From Mesorhizobium sp. Root157 (GTDB lineage: Bacteria; Pseudomonadota; Alphaproteobacteria; Rhizobiales; Rhizobiaceae): a stretch of 64,000 nucleotides of DNA. The notes under the pieces are model-generated. The model was given only the letters and a program-made list of their open reading frames with translations. It was not told where the DNA came from and searched no databases. The stretch is taken from contig NZ_LMGJ01000037.1 of the NCBI RefSeq assembly GCF_001427385.1, forward strand, positions 64,629 to 128,628. Reading direction: 5' to 3'. The number at the start of each line of letters is the position of its first letter. Position 1 is the first letter of the stretch. Below are positions 26,646-34,937 of the stretch, one piece after another. A program made the position numbers and the translations under genes.

Positions 26646-27962
26646 TCAGATGCCTTTCAGGTACTCGACCAGATCGGTCTTGTTGCGCTGGCTGAGTTTC
26701 AGGCTGAACTGCTTGTCGTAGTGGTTGACCACGTCGAGCAGGCTGGCAAACCGGCCGTCATGGTAGAAGCCGCCCTTCTGGTGTGACCACAGTCCGGCCA
26801 GCGGAGCCGTCCGGTACATGTGCGTCGGGGAGCGGTCGGCCTGGAAGCTGTCGACACCGATCTCTTCCGGCGTATGCATGTTGTAACCGGGTTCGGTGAA
26901 CAGCGGCGGCACATGGCAGGTCGAGCACTTGCCCGCACCTTCGAACACCACCTGGCCGCGCTTGAAGGCCGCCTTGTCGAAGGACCCGGCGGGAGCTTTC
27001 GGGGCAGGCAGGGAAAGCTGGTAGAAATGCAGCGCCGCCAGCTTGCCGGTGGCATCGTCGGGCGAATGGCGCGTATGACCGGCACCCGATTTCGCGGCGA
27101 CCGGATATTGCTTCTTGTCGTCGAAGCGCTCGTCGATGAAGGTCGCCATGCCGTGCATCTGCGTGCCGGCGACGTAAGCGTTCCAATAGGTCACCGAGCC
27201 TGCGCCCGTCGAAGTCGCAAGGTTGAAACCGGCAAGGCCGAAGGCCGGCGGGATCATCGTCGCGGCAGACTTGCCGTCCGGCCGCAGCGCCTTGCCGTCC
27301 TTGTCGAGATAGGCGTCGTAACGGCCGGGACCCCAGGTAGCCAGGACCTTCCTGACAGTATCGGCGTCGACGCCGAGCAGGTCTGTGAAGGGCTTGAGGC
27401 TTGGCGCCAGGGAAACGATCGCGCCGACATTGAGGTCACGGTTGGCCCAGCCGTCGAGGCGCTTGCCGATACCCGGCGCAAAGGAATCGTCGACGGTCGA
27501 GTGGCACAGCGAGCACTGGACGCCCATCGACCTGACGCTGCCGTCCTTGTTCAGGAACGCCTTGACGCCGACCACCGCATTCAGCTTGAGCAGAGCCAGT
27601 GTCGTTGCCGGATCGTCGAGATTGACCTTGCCGGCAGCGATCTTGCGCTTGAGGGACTTGGGCAGGACATCCGCATCCACCTTCAAGCCGACCGCAAGCG
27701 CCGTCTTTGGCGAGACGCCGGGGCCGACGCCTCCATTCTTTTCGCCGGCTACAGCCTTGTGCAACTGCAGTGCATCGCCCCAGAAAGCCTCGCTGCCGAA
27801 CGTATCGTAGCGAAAGGTCTTCTTGCCCTGATCGAGCATGGTGCGTGCGTACTTGCCGGCCGTCGCGTCGTATCCGTCGACCTTGGCCGCGGTCGTCGCG
27901 CCGACAGCCATAGCCATTCCGAGCGAAGCCGCCGTTCCTATCAGCAGAGCTTTCCGTTTCAT
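26646..27962 (-). CDS. Periplasmic di-haem cytochrome c, peroxidase/MauG-like
   Basis: A 438-residue exported protein. The signal peptide is MKRKALLIGTAASLGMAMAV plus ATTAA. Two haem c motifs are present, CSLCH at residues 150-154 and CSTCH at 346-350, and the C-terminal part GGFYHDGRFASLLDVVNHYD resembles bacterial cytochrome c peroxidases. The protein is longer than typical CcpA (about 320-350) and the first haem motif lies further in, so peroxidase activity is not certain. A role as a periplasmic electron carrier or oxidase is possible. The ATG at 27962 has GAGGG six bases upstream; earlier in-frame starts would spoil the signal peptide. The CRP/FNR gene lies upstream on the same strand. 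Confidence 0.82.
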   Translation of the reverse strand: MKRKALLIGTAASLGMAMAVGATTAAKVDGYDATAGKYARTMLDQGKKTFRYDTFGSEAFWGDALQLHKAVAGEKNGGVGPGVSPKTALAVGLKVDADVLPKSLKRKIAAGKVNLDDPATTLALLKLNAVVGVKAFLNKDGSVRSMGVQCSLCHSTVDDSFAPGIGKRLDGWANRDLNVGAIVSLAPSLKPFTDLLGVDADTVRKVLATWGPGRYDAYLDKDGKALRPDGKSAATMIPPAFGLAGFNLATSTGAGSVTYWNAYVAGTQMHGMATFIDERFDDKKQYPVAAKSGAGHTRHSPDDATGKLAALHFYQLSLPAPKAPAGSFDKAAFKRGQVVFEGAGKCSTCHVPPLFTEPGYNMHTPEEIGVDSFQADRSPTHMYRTAPLAGLWSHQKGGFYHDGRFASLLDVVNHYDKQFSLKLSQRNKTDLVEYLKGI

Positions 27963-28177
27963 GACACCCTCAGACATTCGAGTTCTTTTGCCACTACAGC
28001 GCCGGGCGTCCAATTGGACGCGCAAAGTACGCTGTAGAACTTTGAATCTGCGCATGGTCCCTTCCGAAGATCGAAATCGATTTTCGGGGTCATACGCTGG
28101 AATTCGATCACATCCAGGATTTCAAAGGACGCATCAAATTCTATTGTCGATGGTTACGCATGGAAGGAGGATTGTCA

Positions 28178-28191
28178 GTTACCATTGTAAC
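28178..28191. promoter_or_regulatory. Palindrome between the CRP/FNR gene and the di-haem cytochrome
   Basis: GTTAC-CATT-GTAAC is a perfect inverted repeat with a 4-base spacer, a spacing typical of CRP/FNR-type sites. It lies 12 bases after the regulator stop and about 215 bases before the cytochrome start. The half-site differs from the consensus TTGAT, so it is only a candidate. Confidence 0.3.
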
Positions 28192-28203
28192 AACCTGGAT
28201 TTA

Positions 28204-28968
28204 TTATCCGAATGAAAGATCGGACAACGCTTCCAGTTTGTCTTGGTCAACCATGAGAAGGCCGCGCGTCGTGTATTGCACGACGCCATTTCTTCTAAGG
28301 GTGTTCAAGGCCGTCGATATTCTTTCTCGACGCGCCACCACCATCTGCGCGATCTCTTCCTGGGTAAGATAGATGGGAATTTCGACCATCGGGCCGGCTT
28401 GCCGGCCGACCTTGCGGGCCAGCACCGACAGCACATTGGCCAGCCGGCGGACGGTGCCGTCGGCGGCCAAAGTGTTGATCTGGCCGTAAGCGTCCTTGAG
28501 GGTATGGCCGAACACGTCGATCATTGCCGCCATCATCGCCGGCTTCGCCGCCAGGATCTGCCTGATTTCGTACAAAGGCACCGCGACCGTTTCGACCTTC
28601 TCCAGGGCGATCGCCCAGTCCGGACGCTCCGTCTCCGTGAGACAAAGTTCGCCCACGACATCGCCGGAACGGCGCAGGTCGTAGATGACGTCGCTGCCGC
28701 TCGAGGTCGTTGCGCCCACCTTCACGAAGCCGCTCTTGATGAAGAAGAAGACACGGTCGTGGTCGCCGACATTGTAGATGACGTCGTTCTTGCGGAAGGA
28801 CGTCAGCCGCCTGCTCGACAGGAATTCGGTGCAACTGCCCTGGCCGAAGGCAGTGCACAGGGCGTTCGAAATGGTTGCCTGGCGGCCCATGGCTAGGTCT
28901 GCGGCAACCTGCTCGCCGCGCTTGTTGCTGAGTTCGGAAGATACGGCTTCGCGCACGGCAAGTGTCAT
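28204..28968 (-). CDS. CRP/FNR-family transcriptional regulator
   Basis: A 254-residue protein with an N-terminal cyclic-nucleotide-like sensor domain (residues about 45-150; VIYNVGDHDRVFFFIKSGFV; GDVVGELCLTET) and a C-terminal winged helix (about 170-240; IYLTQEEIAQMVVARRERIS). There is no N-terminal FNR cysteine cluster; the single cysteines at about 38, 45 and 109 are not arranged as an iron-sulfur site. The effector is therefore unknown. It lies between the di-haem cytochrome and the cupredoxin genes and is the obvious local regulator. The start is the ATG at 28968; the open frame upstream has no family-like sequence. Confidence 0.88.
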   Translation of the reverse strand: MTLAVREAVSSELSNKRGEQVAADLAMGRQATISNALCTAFGQGSCTEFLSSRRLTSFRKNDVIYNVGDHDRVFFFIKSGFVKVGATTSSGSDVIYDLRRSGDVVGELCLTETERPDWAIALEKVETVAVPLYEIRQILAAKPAMMAAMIDVFGHTLKDAYGQINTLAADGTVRRLANVLSVLARKVGRQAGPMVEIPIYLTQEEIAQMVVARRERISTALNTLRRNGVVQYTTRGLLMVDQDKLEALSDLSFG

Positions 28969-29245
28969 GAGGCACCCCGGATAGAGTTGCTGGACTTTTC
29001 TACTGTGCCGCCACGCGATGTTCGCGAGCCGGAGCCGGCCAGGCCGGTGCGCCGCGAAGGGGAACGGCGCACCGATGGAAAGCCAGCCTGCGGCGGCTGT
29101 CGGAGGCTCTCCTTGCCTGCCGCGCGTCACAAGCCGACGCGTGGCTCCTGCATGCCTCCCCGCGAGCCGTCACCGGCCGGGAGAGGCGGGTCTGTGATCC
29201 GATGCCTGCCTGCAGCAATTTGCGCAGGCTCGTCCGGAACCGCCT

Positions 29246-29560
29246 TTACTTGGCGGATACGATGATGCGGCCCTTCATGTTGGGATGGAACCGGCAGTAG
29301 TAGTCGATCATGCCGGCTTCCGTCACAACGTAGGTTCCCGCCTTCTTCGGCGGCAGCATCACTTCCCAACCGCCTTTCACCGTGGCGGTATGCGCGAACG
29401 GATCATTGTTCACCCACTCGATCGTATCGCCGACCTTCGCCTGAACGTCGATCGGGTTGAAGACGAGCTTGTCGATCTTGACCTGAATTGTTTCGGCATG
29501 TGCAGCACTGCCGATCAGGGCAAATGCCAACGTTGCCGCGATGAAAATGGACTGTCTCAA
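29246..29560 (-). CDS. Amicyanin/plastocyanin-like cupredoxin
   Basis: A 104-residue periplasmic blue copper protein. The signal peptide is residues 1-22 (FAALIGSAAHA-type end). The copper ligands His57 (PFAHTAT), Cys89, His92 and Met95 (YYCRFHPNMKG) follow the amicyanin pattern C-x2-H-x2-M. Such proteins shuttle single electrons, for example between dehydrogenases and c-type cytochromes, so the di-haem cytochrome nearby is a natural partner. A promoter matching the sigma-factor pattern lies 67-95 bases upstream (29627-29655), which places it in the same regulon as the ECF sigma factor. Confidence 0.92.
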   Translation of the reverse strand: MRQSIFIAATLAFALIGSAAHAETIQVKIDKLVFNPIDVQAKVGDTIEWVNNDPFAHTATVKGGWEVMLPPKKAGTYVVTEAGMIDYYCRFHPNMKGRIIVSAK

Positions 29561-29626
29561 TTCCTGATTCCTACCTTGTACCGGCCCGGTTCGAAGCGTC
29601 GCGCTTGATCCGTGGTCCGTTACTCA

Positions 29627-29655
29627 TTGGATACGCATTACGCACAAACGTTCCC
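29627..29655 (-). promoter_or_regulatory. ECF-type promoter of the cupredoxin gene
   Basis: On the minus strand a -35 box GGGAAC (29655-29650) is followed after exactly 16 bases (counted from GGAAC) by TATCCAA (29633-29627). Two further promoters with the same boxes and spacing lie on either side of the sigma gene start. A transcript would begin near 29620, giving a leader of about 60 bases. Confidence 0.7.
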
Positions 29656-29683
29656 GGAAATCGCATAGTCCGGAAGCTGCAGG

Positions 29684-30379
29684 CTACTCGCAGACGCCGA
29701 GACGGCCGAGCACGGCGACGGTCAACCGCTCGCAGCGTCGGCCCGCGAACGGGAAGGCGTCCAGAAGCACGGGGCCGATCTGCGCGTCCAGTTCCTTGCG
29801 CACAAGCTGGCGGGCGCGGTGGAGGCGCGTCTTGACCGTCTCGGGCTTGACGCCGAGCAGTTCGGAAGTCTCGTCGATGTTGAGCCCCTCGATCACGCGG
29901 GCAACGAACACCGTGCGATAGACATCCGGCAGGTTGTCGGTTGCCCGTTCGACCAGTTGGAGGATTTGCCGTTGCGCCATGGTCCGCTCCGGATCGTCAT
30001 TGCTAACGTTGATGGGAAACTGAATGATGTTGGCTTCCGCCTGCGGATAGCTGGATTCCGGCACTTCGATCGAACGCCGTTTCTTGCGCATGCGCCCCAG
30101 CGCCTCGTTGATGACGATGCGCGAAAGCCAGGTGGCGAGCGAGGAATCGCCGCGAAAGCCGTCGAGATGCGAGAAGGCGCGAACATAGCCTTCCTGGACG
30201 ATGTCCTCGGCTTCGCTGTCGTTGCGCACGATGCCTCTCGCAAGCCGGTAGAGCCGCTGGTTGTGCGTCTTCATGATGGTGCGGAAGGCAGTCGCGTCAC
30301 GGGCTTGCGCCCGCTCCACCAGTTCGCTGTCGCTGAGAGCTGCCGTGCCTTGCGCAAGGGGTTTGCCAACAGATGCCAT
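29684..30379 (-). CDS. ECF-family RNA polymerase sigma factor
   Basis: A 231-residue sigma-70-family group IV protein. Region 2 covers about residues 25-95 (ATAFRTIMKTHNQRLYRLARG; SEAEDIVQEGYVRAFSHL; SSLATWLSRIVINEAL). Region 4 covers about 150-205 (LPDVYRTVFVARVIEGLNIDE; LLGVKPETVKTRLHRARQLV). The C-terminal tail DAFPFAGRRCERL is a recognisable extra in rhizobial members. No anti-sigma gene is adjacent: the next gene on this strand is the cupredoxin. GGAGG precedes the ATG. Its own promoter matches those of the cupredoxin and the divergent Rieske-flavoprotein, implying positive autoregulation. Confidence 0.93.
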   Translation of the reverse strand: MASVGKPLAQGTAALSDSELVERAQARDATAFRTIMKTHNQRLYRLARGIVRNDSEAEDIVQEGYVRAFSHLDGFRGDSSLATWLSRIVINEALGRMRKKRRSIEVPESSYPQAEANIIQFPINVSNDDPERTMAQRQILQLVERATDNLPDVYRTVFVARVIEGLNIDETSELLGVKPETVKTRLHRARQLVRKELDAQIGPVLLDAFPFAGRRCERLTVAVLGRLGVCE

Positions 30380-30403
30380 GGGTTATCCTCCGCGTTCTGT
30401 GCA

Positions 30404-30432
30404 TTGGATGGTATTGCACGAAAAAGGTTCCC
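30404..30432 (-). promoter_or_regulatory. ECF-type promoter of the sigma gene
   Basis: GGGAACC (30432-30426) and CATCCAA (30410-30404) on the minus strand, with 16 bases between GGAAC and CATCC. The run of T after GGGAACC is typical of ECF -35 elements. The implied leader to the sigma ATG is about 20 bases. Confidence 0.75.
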
Positions 30433-30475
30433 GTCATTGCGTATCGGCAAGTTCGGTGGCGATGATGGCTTTGCC

Positions 30476-30505
30476 GGGGAACCTTTTCGGCGTTAACTCA
30501 TCCAA
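30476..30505 (+). promoter_or_regulatory. ECF-type promoter of the Rieske-flavoprotein gene
   Basis: GGGGAACCTTTTCGG (30476-30490) carries the -35 box, with CATCCAA at 30499-30505 after the same 16-base spacing. It is the mirror partner of the sigma-gene promoter, so both divergent genes share one element type. Confidence 0.75.
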
Positions 30506-30559
30506 ATTCCCAGACGGTGCTCGCTTCATGAGCACCCGTTTTTGAGAGGGAACGCCGCT

Positions 30560-32119
30560 ATGTCATCGCATGAACCCCAGGAAACCGGCCCCGACCTGGC
30601 TCAAGGCGTGTCGGTCGATGCTTTCGGCGACAACGGGCTCCTTCAGGGGCACGTCGACGGCGAGCCCGTGGTCCTTGCCCGCGTCGGCGATGCGATCATG
30701 GCCGTCGGTGCCACCTGTACCCATTACGGCGCGCCGCTGGCGCAGGGCATCATCGTGGGCGATACGGTCCGTTGCCCGTGGCACCATGCCTGCTTCAGCC
30801 TGCGGACCGGCGAAGCCGTCGGCGCGCCGGCCTTCGACCCTCTGGCGCGCTGGAAGGTGGAGCGGGACGGCGACAGGGTTACGGTCCATGGCAAGTTGCC
30901 GCCAGAGGATGGTTCGGCTGCCGGGCCGGCCCCCGGCGCTTCGGCGCATCCTGAAAAAATCGTCATCGTCGGTGGCGGCGCCGCCGGCTTTGCCGCCGCC
31001 GAAATGCTGCGCAGGAGGGGTTATCAAGGCGGCCTCACCATGCTCAGCGCCGATGTCGACGCGCCTTACGACCGCCCCAACCTGTCCAAGGACTACCTTG
31101 CCGGAACCGCGGAGGAGGCGTGGATGCCGCTGCGCTCGGACGATTTCTACGCCGAACACGGGATCGACCTGCAATTGTCCACGGTCGTCGACCGGATCGA
31201 TACGGACAAGCGCACCGTAATTACCGGCGACGGCCGCGTCTTCGGCTATGACCGGCTGCTGCTGGCGACCGGAGCGGAACCGATCCATCTCAAGATTCCC
31301 GGCGCCGACCGGGACCATGTCTTTGTCCTGCGCTCGATGGCCGACAGCCGCGCCATCATCGACAACATCGCGCGGGCGAAGTCCGCCGTGGTGCTGGGCG
31401 CCGGCTTCATCGGGCTGGAGGTCGCGGCGGCTCTGCGCAGCCGTGGCCTGGACATCCATGTCGTCACGCAGGACAGCCGGCCGTTCGAGCATATTCTCGG
31501 CCCGGACCTGGGCAATTTCATCCGCTCCATCCACGAGGAGCACGGCGTTGTCTTTCACCTCGACACGACGATCGGAAGCATCAGCGACAAGACGGTGATG
31601 CTCACCAACGGCCGCGAACTGGCCGCCGATATCGTCATTATCGGCGTCGGGGTCAGGCCGCGGGTCGAACTGGCAAGCAGTGCCGGCCTTGCCGTCGACC
31701 AGGGCATCATGGTCAACGGGTATCTCGAGACGAGCGTGCCGGGCATTTTCGCCGCCGGCGACGCCGCCCGCTGGCACGATATCGCCAGCGACCAGTCGCG
31801 GCGCGTGGAGCACTGGGTCGTTGCAGCGCGTCAGGGGCAGGTGGCGGCCGAAAACATGCTTGGCCTGCACAGGCCTTTTGCGAGCGTGCCCTTCTTCTGG
31901 AGCGCGCACTACGATGTGACGATCCGCTATACCGGCTATACGCGCTCGTGGGATGCTGTCGAAATCGAAGGCAGCCTTGCCGACCGCGATTGCACCATCA
32001 GCTACAGACTGGGCGGCAAAATTGTCGCGGTTGCCTCGATCGGACGCGACGCGCAGTCACTCGCCTGCGAAGCCGCGATGGGGGGCGAAACGATCGGAGA
32101 TCAGAGCGCTTCCATCTAA
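30560..32119 (+). CDS. Rieske-type ferredoxin fused to FAD/NAD-dependent reductase (AIFM3-like)
   Basis: A 519-residue two-module redox protein. Residues about 12-115 form a Rieske 2Fe-2S domain with ligands C53-x-H55 and C72-x2-H75 (CTHYGAPLAQG; CPWHHACFSLRTGE). Residues about 130-519 are a ferredoxin-reductase-like flavoprotein with the FAD motif GGGAAGFAAAEML, the NAD motif VVLGAGFIGLEVAAAL and the FAD aspartate in GIFAAGDAARW. The layout matches bacterial relatives of apoptosis-inducing factor AIFM3 and oxygenase reductases. No oxygenase gene is nearby, so the electron acceptor is unknown. The ATG at 30560 has GAGAGGG upstream. Its ECF-type promoter links it to the sigma factor. Confidence 0.9.
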   Translation: MSSHEPQETGPDLAQGVSVDAFGDNGLLQGHVDGEPVVLARVGDAIMAVGATCTHYGAPLAQGIIVGDTVRCPWHHACFSLRTGEAVGAPAFDPLARWKVERDGDRVTVHGKLPPEDGSAAGPAPGASAHPEKIVIVGGGAAGFAAAEMLRRRGYQGGLTMLSADVDAPYDRPNLSKDYLAGTAEEAWMPLRSDDFYAEHGIDLQLSTVVDRIDTDKRTVITGDGRVFGYDRLLLATGAEPIHLKIPGADRDHVFVLRSMADSRAIIDNIARAKSAVVLGAGFIGLEVAAALRSRGLDIHVVTQDSRPFEHILGPDLGNFIRSIHEEHGVVFHLDTTIGSISDKTVMLTNGRELAADIVIIGVGVRPRVELASSAGLAVDQGIMVNGYLETSVPGIFAAGDAARWHDIASDQSRRVEHWVVAARQGQVAAENMLGLHRPFASVPFFWSAHYDVTIRYTGYTRSWDAVEIEGSLADRDCTISYRLGGKIVAVASIGRDAQSLACEAAMGGETIGDQSASI

Positions 32120-32136
32120 CCATGAAGCACTCAGGA

Positions 32137-32233
32137 GGCGGCGCGATCTTTCAGATTCGCTGGCGCGCTCCAAGTATTTGTTTTCATGCATGTCGTTGTC
32201 CCGAATCGGTTCCCTCTTTCGGGCGACATGCAT
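32137..32233 (-). repeat. Dispersed two-hairpin repeat, copy B
   Basis: Inverted copy of the unit seen at 26533. Read on the minus strand it begins ATGCATGTCGCCCGAAA and ends in the AGAGCGCG-type second hairpin (here GGAGCGCG/CGCGCC). It fills the gap between the convergent Rieske-flavoprotein and hydantoinase-like genes. Its first base is the last base of the hydantoinase-like TAA stop. Confidence 0.85.
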
Positions 32234-34251
32234 TAGGAGGCGACGCGCGGCCTTCCGGTCGCCGTCGCCACGACAAAGGCTTCGACGAAACTGCGCTCGC
32301 CCTCGATGGTCGCCACCTTGATGTCGCGGGCGATCTCGATGCGGGCCTGATCGGTCCCGGCGCGTTGGGCCAGCAAAGCCGCCATCTCGCGGATATGCGC
32401 CTCGGCAGCCGCCATCGCTTCTTCCTCGGTCTCGAAATCATCGAGCTTTTCACCGGCATTGACCCGAAACAGGCCGATCTCGGGCTGGCTGACGCGCGCC
32501 TCGGCCGACATGCGCACCTGCCCGACCACGGCGCCCAACGCATTGGCGACGTCGGCGTCCCTGGCGATTTCGCAACCATTGCCGACCAGCGCCGACAGAT
32601 TGGCATAGTGCAGATGCGCGGAGGCACCGAGGCCGATCACCGGCCGGTCGAGCGCGATCGACAGGCGCGCCATGCCGCCCCGCTTGTCGATTGCCCTTTG
32701 CACCAGTGCGTCGGCAACCGAAGCTTCGCCCTCCAGCCCGTCTTCTGCAAAGACCGTCTCGATCATGGTCTCGGCAGAGCGGCGGGTGACGGCGGCAAGC
32801 ACGATCTCGCAGAAGGCATCCCCATTCCGGGCAACGGTCTGGCCCTGGCCGTTGCGCCGGCGTGCCAGGAGTTCCGCGCCAAGCCGGGCGGCCTCGGCAT
32901 TCCAGTTGTCCTGGCGGCCGAGCGCGTGGGCGGCATCGGACGGGGTGAAGCCGATGATGTGGGCAAGGCCGCGCGCAACGAGCCGGTTGAGCGTCGCGAT
33001 CTGCGAGGTCGAGCCGAGCAGCCGGTCGAGCGGCGCCGGCTCGGGTGACAGTTCCGCATAGAGCCGCGCCTCGGTGCCTGAAAGACCGGAAGCCAGCCGT
33101 TCGGGAACGCCGGTGCGCATGGCAAAGCGGCCGTCCAGCCGGCTGACTGTCGGGCTGAGCAACTGCCGGTTCAGGCTCTTGGCGATGATCTCGCTATGCT
33201 TGACGGCTGCCAGAGACAGCGGCACCAGCCGGCGCGGTCCAAGCACGATCGTCGTCACCAGCGAATGGTCCTTGAGCGCGACTTCCGAATCCCCGCCAAG
33301 CCCGAAGGTGCGCATGGCCACGGCCTCGACCATGGTGCGCATGCCGCCGACGGTCGCACCGTCCGGGTCGAGCCGCAGCCGGCCGCCGTCGAGAACGGCG
33401 ATGTCGGTCGTGGTGCCGCCGATGTCTGAAACGACGGCGTTGTCCAGGCCGGTCATATGCCTGGCGCCGACAAGACTTGCAGCCGGGCCGGACAGGATTG
33501 TCTCGATCGGCCGGGCGCGGGCAAATTCCGCCGTGATCAGCGCGCCGTCACCGCGCACCACCATGAGCGGCGCGGCGATGCCGCGCTTGTGAAGAAAGCC
33601 TTCGGTCGCATCGACCAGCCGGTCGATCATCGAAATGAGACGGGCATTGAGCAGCGTCGTCAGCGCGCGCCGGGGTCCGCCGAGCTTCGACGTCAATTCG
33701 TGCGAGCAGGTGACGGGCAGCCGCGTGCGTTCGCGAATGAGGGCGCGCGCCGCGATCTCGTGCTCGGGGTTGCGCACGGCGAAATAGGCGGCGACCGCCA
33801 CGCCGGTCACGGTTTCCGCCAAGGTGGGAAGGGCGGCTTCCAAAGCCTCCAGCGAAAGGTCGCCGGCGTTGCCATGCACGTCATGGCCGCCGGGGCAGAA
33901 GATCACCGGGTCGGAACCCAGCGCGCCCGCCAGTCCGTTGCGGGAAAGATCGTCTTCGCCGAAACCGATCATGACCAGCGCGACCCGGCCGCCCTGGCCC
34001 TCGACCAGCGCATTGGTGGCAAGCGTGGTCGACATCGACACCAGCTTGATCACGCCGGGTTCGATGGCGGCTTCGGCCAATACCGCATCAACCGCGCCGG
34101 AAATGCCTTCGGCAAGATCGTAGCGCGTCGTCAGCGATTTCGCCTTGGCGACGATGCCGGTGGCTTCCGACCACAACACGGCGTCGGTGTAAGTGCCGCC
34201 CGTGTCGATGCCAAGATAAAGCGACGATGTCTGCACTGCTTGAGCTGTCAT
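32233..34251 (-). CDS. Hydantoinase/oxoprolinase family protein (HyuA-like), no HyuB partner
   Basis: A 672-residue cytosolic protein with the N-terminal hydantoinase A domain (SLYLGIDTGGTYTDAVLW; TTLATNALVEGQGGRVALV) and the ATP-binding actin-like domain (SGPAASLVGARHMTG; SDIGGTTTDIAVLDGG; MVEAVAMRTFGLGGDSEVAL). Family members hydrolyse 5-oxoproline, hydantoins or N-methylhydantoin with ATP, usually with a HyuB subunit. No HyuB lies nearby, as in the subgroup annotated as standalone. The ATG at 34251 begins MTAQAVQTSS; upstream codons look non-coding. Its TAA stop is the edge of a dispersed repeat. A perfect inverted repeat 43 bases upstream is shared with the GlxA-type regulator at 2.6 kb. 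Confidence 0.88.
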   Translation of the reverse strand: MTAQAVQTSSLYLGIDTGGTYTDAVLWSEATGIVAKAKSLTTRYDLAEGISGAVDAVLAEAAIEPGVIKLVSMSTTLATNALVEGQGGRVALVMIGFGEDDLSRNGLAGALGSDPVIFCPGGHDVHGNAGDLSLEALEAALPTLAETVTGVAVAAYFAVRNPEHEIAARALIRERTRLPVTCSHELTSKLGGPRRALTTLLNARLISMIDRLVDATEGFLHKRGIAAPLMVVRGDGALITAEFARARPIETILSGPAASLVGARHMTGLDNAVVSDIGGTTTDIAVLDGGRLRLDPDGATVGGMRTMVEAVAMRTFGLGGDSEVALKDHSLVTTIVLGPRRLVPLSLAAVKHSEIIAKSLNRQLLSPTVSRLDGRFAMRTGVPERLASGLSGTEARLYAELSPEPAPLDRLLGSTSQIATLNRLVARGLAHIIGFTPSDAAHALGRQDNWNAEAARLGAELLARRRNGQGQTVARNGDAFCEIVLAAVTRRSAETMIETVFAEDGLEGEASVADALVQRAIDKRGGMARLSIALDRPVIGLGASAHLHYANLSALVGNGCEIARDADVANALGAVVGQVRMSAEARVSQPEIGLFRVNAGEKLDDFETEEEAMAAAEAHIREMAALLAQRAGTDQARIEIARDIKVATIEGERSFVEAFVVATATGRPRVAS

Positions 34252-34293
34252 GTCCGGTCGGCCATTCCTAAACCTACGTGAACATGTGCGCCC

Positions 34294-34312
34294 TTGCCAT
34301 TCGGCATGGCAA
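34294..34312. promoter_or_regulatory. Inverted repeat upstream of the HyuA-like gene
   Basis: TTGCCAT-TCGGC-ATGGCAA, with arms identical to those at 2629-2646. It lies 43 bases before the HyuA-like start. The rest of the 436-base gap up to 34687 shows no gene. Confidence 0.45.
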
Positions 34313-34687
34313 CGAACGGACAAGCCCGTTCATCGGATTTGACGGCGCGCGATGTCACGGCAAACTCTGCTCTGCGGCAACCTGCAGCCCGACCCCAAGA
34401 AGGGGAAGGACGCGATGGCCAGACCCATTGCCCGCACCTTGGAATAATTCAAGCGAAATTTATTGCGGACTCGCGACAATAATCTTGCGCTGAACGACCG
34501 TCGCGTGACGTCGCAAGTCAGGCTTTCCATGCTTTCCGTTTCGTGCAGTGTTGCACGGCGGAACGCCAGCGAGAGGCGGGCCGTGGCTTCGGATCAATGC
34601 GCGCGGCAGCATCCGTCACGATAATCCGATGCAGAAGCAATGAGATAAGATGGTTTGGCGGCTCTATTTTCGCCAACCGGGCAAGGC

Positions 34688-34924
34688 ATGAAAGAGACTG
34701 GCGTGACGATCGGTTGGAATGAACTCACCAAGGAAGAGCAGACGGCGCTCAAGCGCATGAACCGTGGACCCTATCCCGAACTGGACAAAACATTGGGCCA
34801 GCGGCTGATTGCGCTGGGGCTGGCGCAAGACAGGCCGCGCGGCATCGGCATCAACCGGACCGGGCGCGAACTGGTGATCGGCACATTGCTTGCCGCGCGC
34901 GATGCGCCGGCATCGGACGGTTGA
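34688..34924 (+). CDS. Small conserved-type hypothetical protein
   Basis: A 78-residue soluble protein: WNELTKEEQTALKRMNRG, then PYPELDKTLGQRLIALGLAQ and a charged GINRTGRELVIGTLL end. The pattern of a short helix-turn-helix followed by a strand-like tail resembles small winged-helix-like proteins, but I do not recognise a named family. An upstream TTG at 34655 would add 11 residues; the ATG at 34688 follows GGGCAAGG and is preferred. It is convergent with the LysR gene, 13 bases away. No function assigned. Confidence 0.6.
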   Translation: MKETGVTIGWNELTKEEQTALKRMNRGPYPELDKTLGQRLIALGLAQDRPRGIGINRTGRELVIGTLLAARDAPASDG

Positions 34925-34937
34925 TGCCGACCGGCTC

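Noticed and set aside
26321..26695. Plus-strand frame of 124 codons in the gap before the cytochrome
   Set aside because: It runs through the structured RNA and repeat copy A, and its composition is not protein-like.
30476..30505. EcfG/RpoE2-type general stress promoter
   Set aside because: The second box is CATCCAA at 16-base spacing, not CGTT, so the local sigma factor is more likely.
34330..34530. Small minus-strand frame in the gap before the 78-residue gene
   Set aside because: No ribosome site, no recognisable sequence; probably chance.
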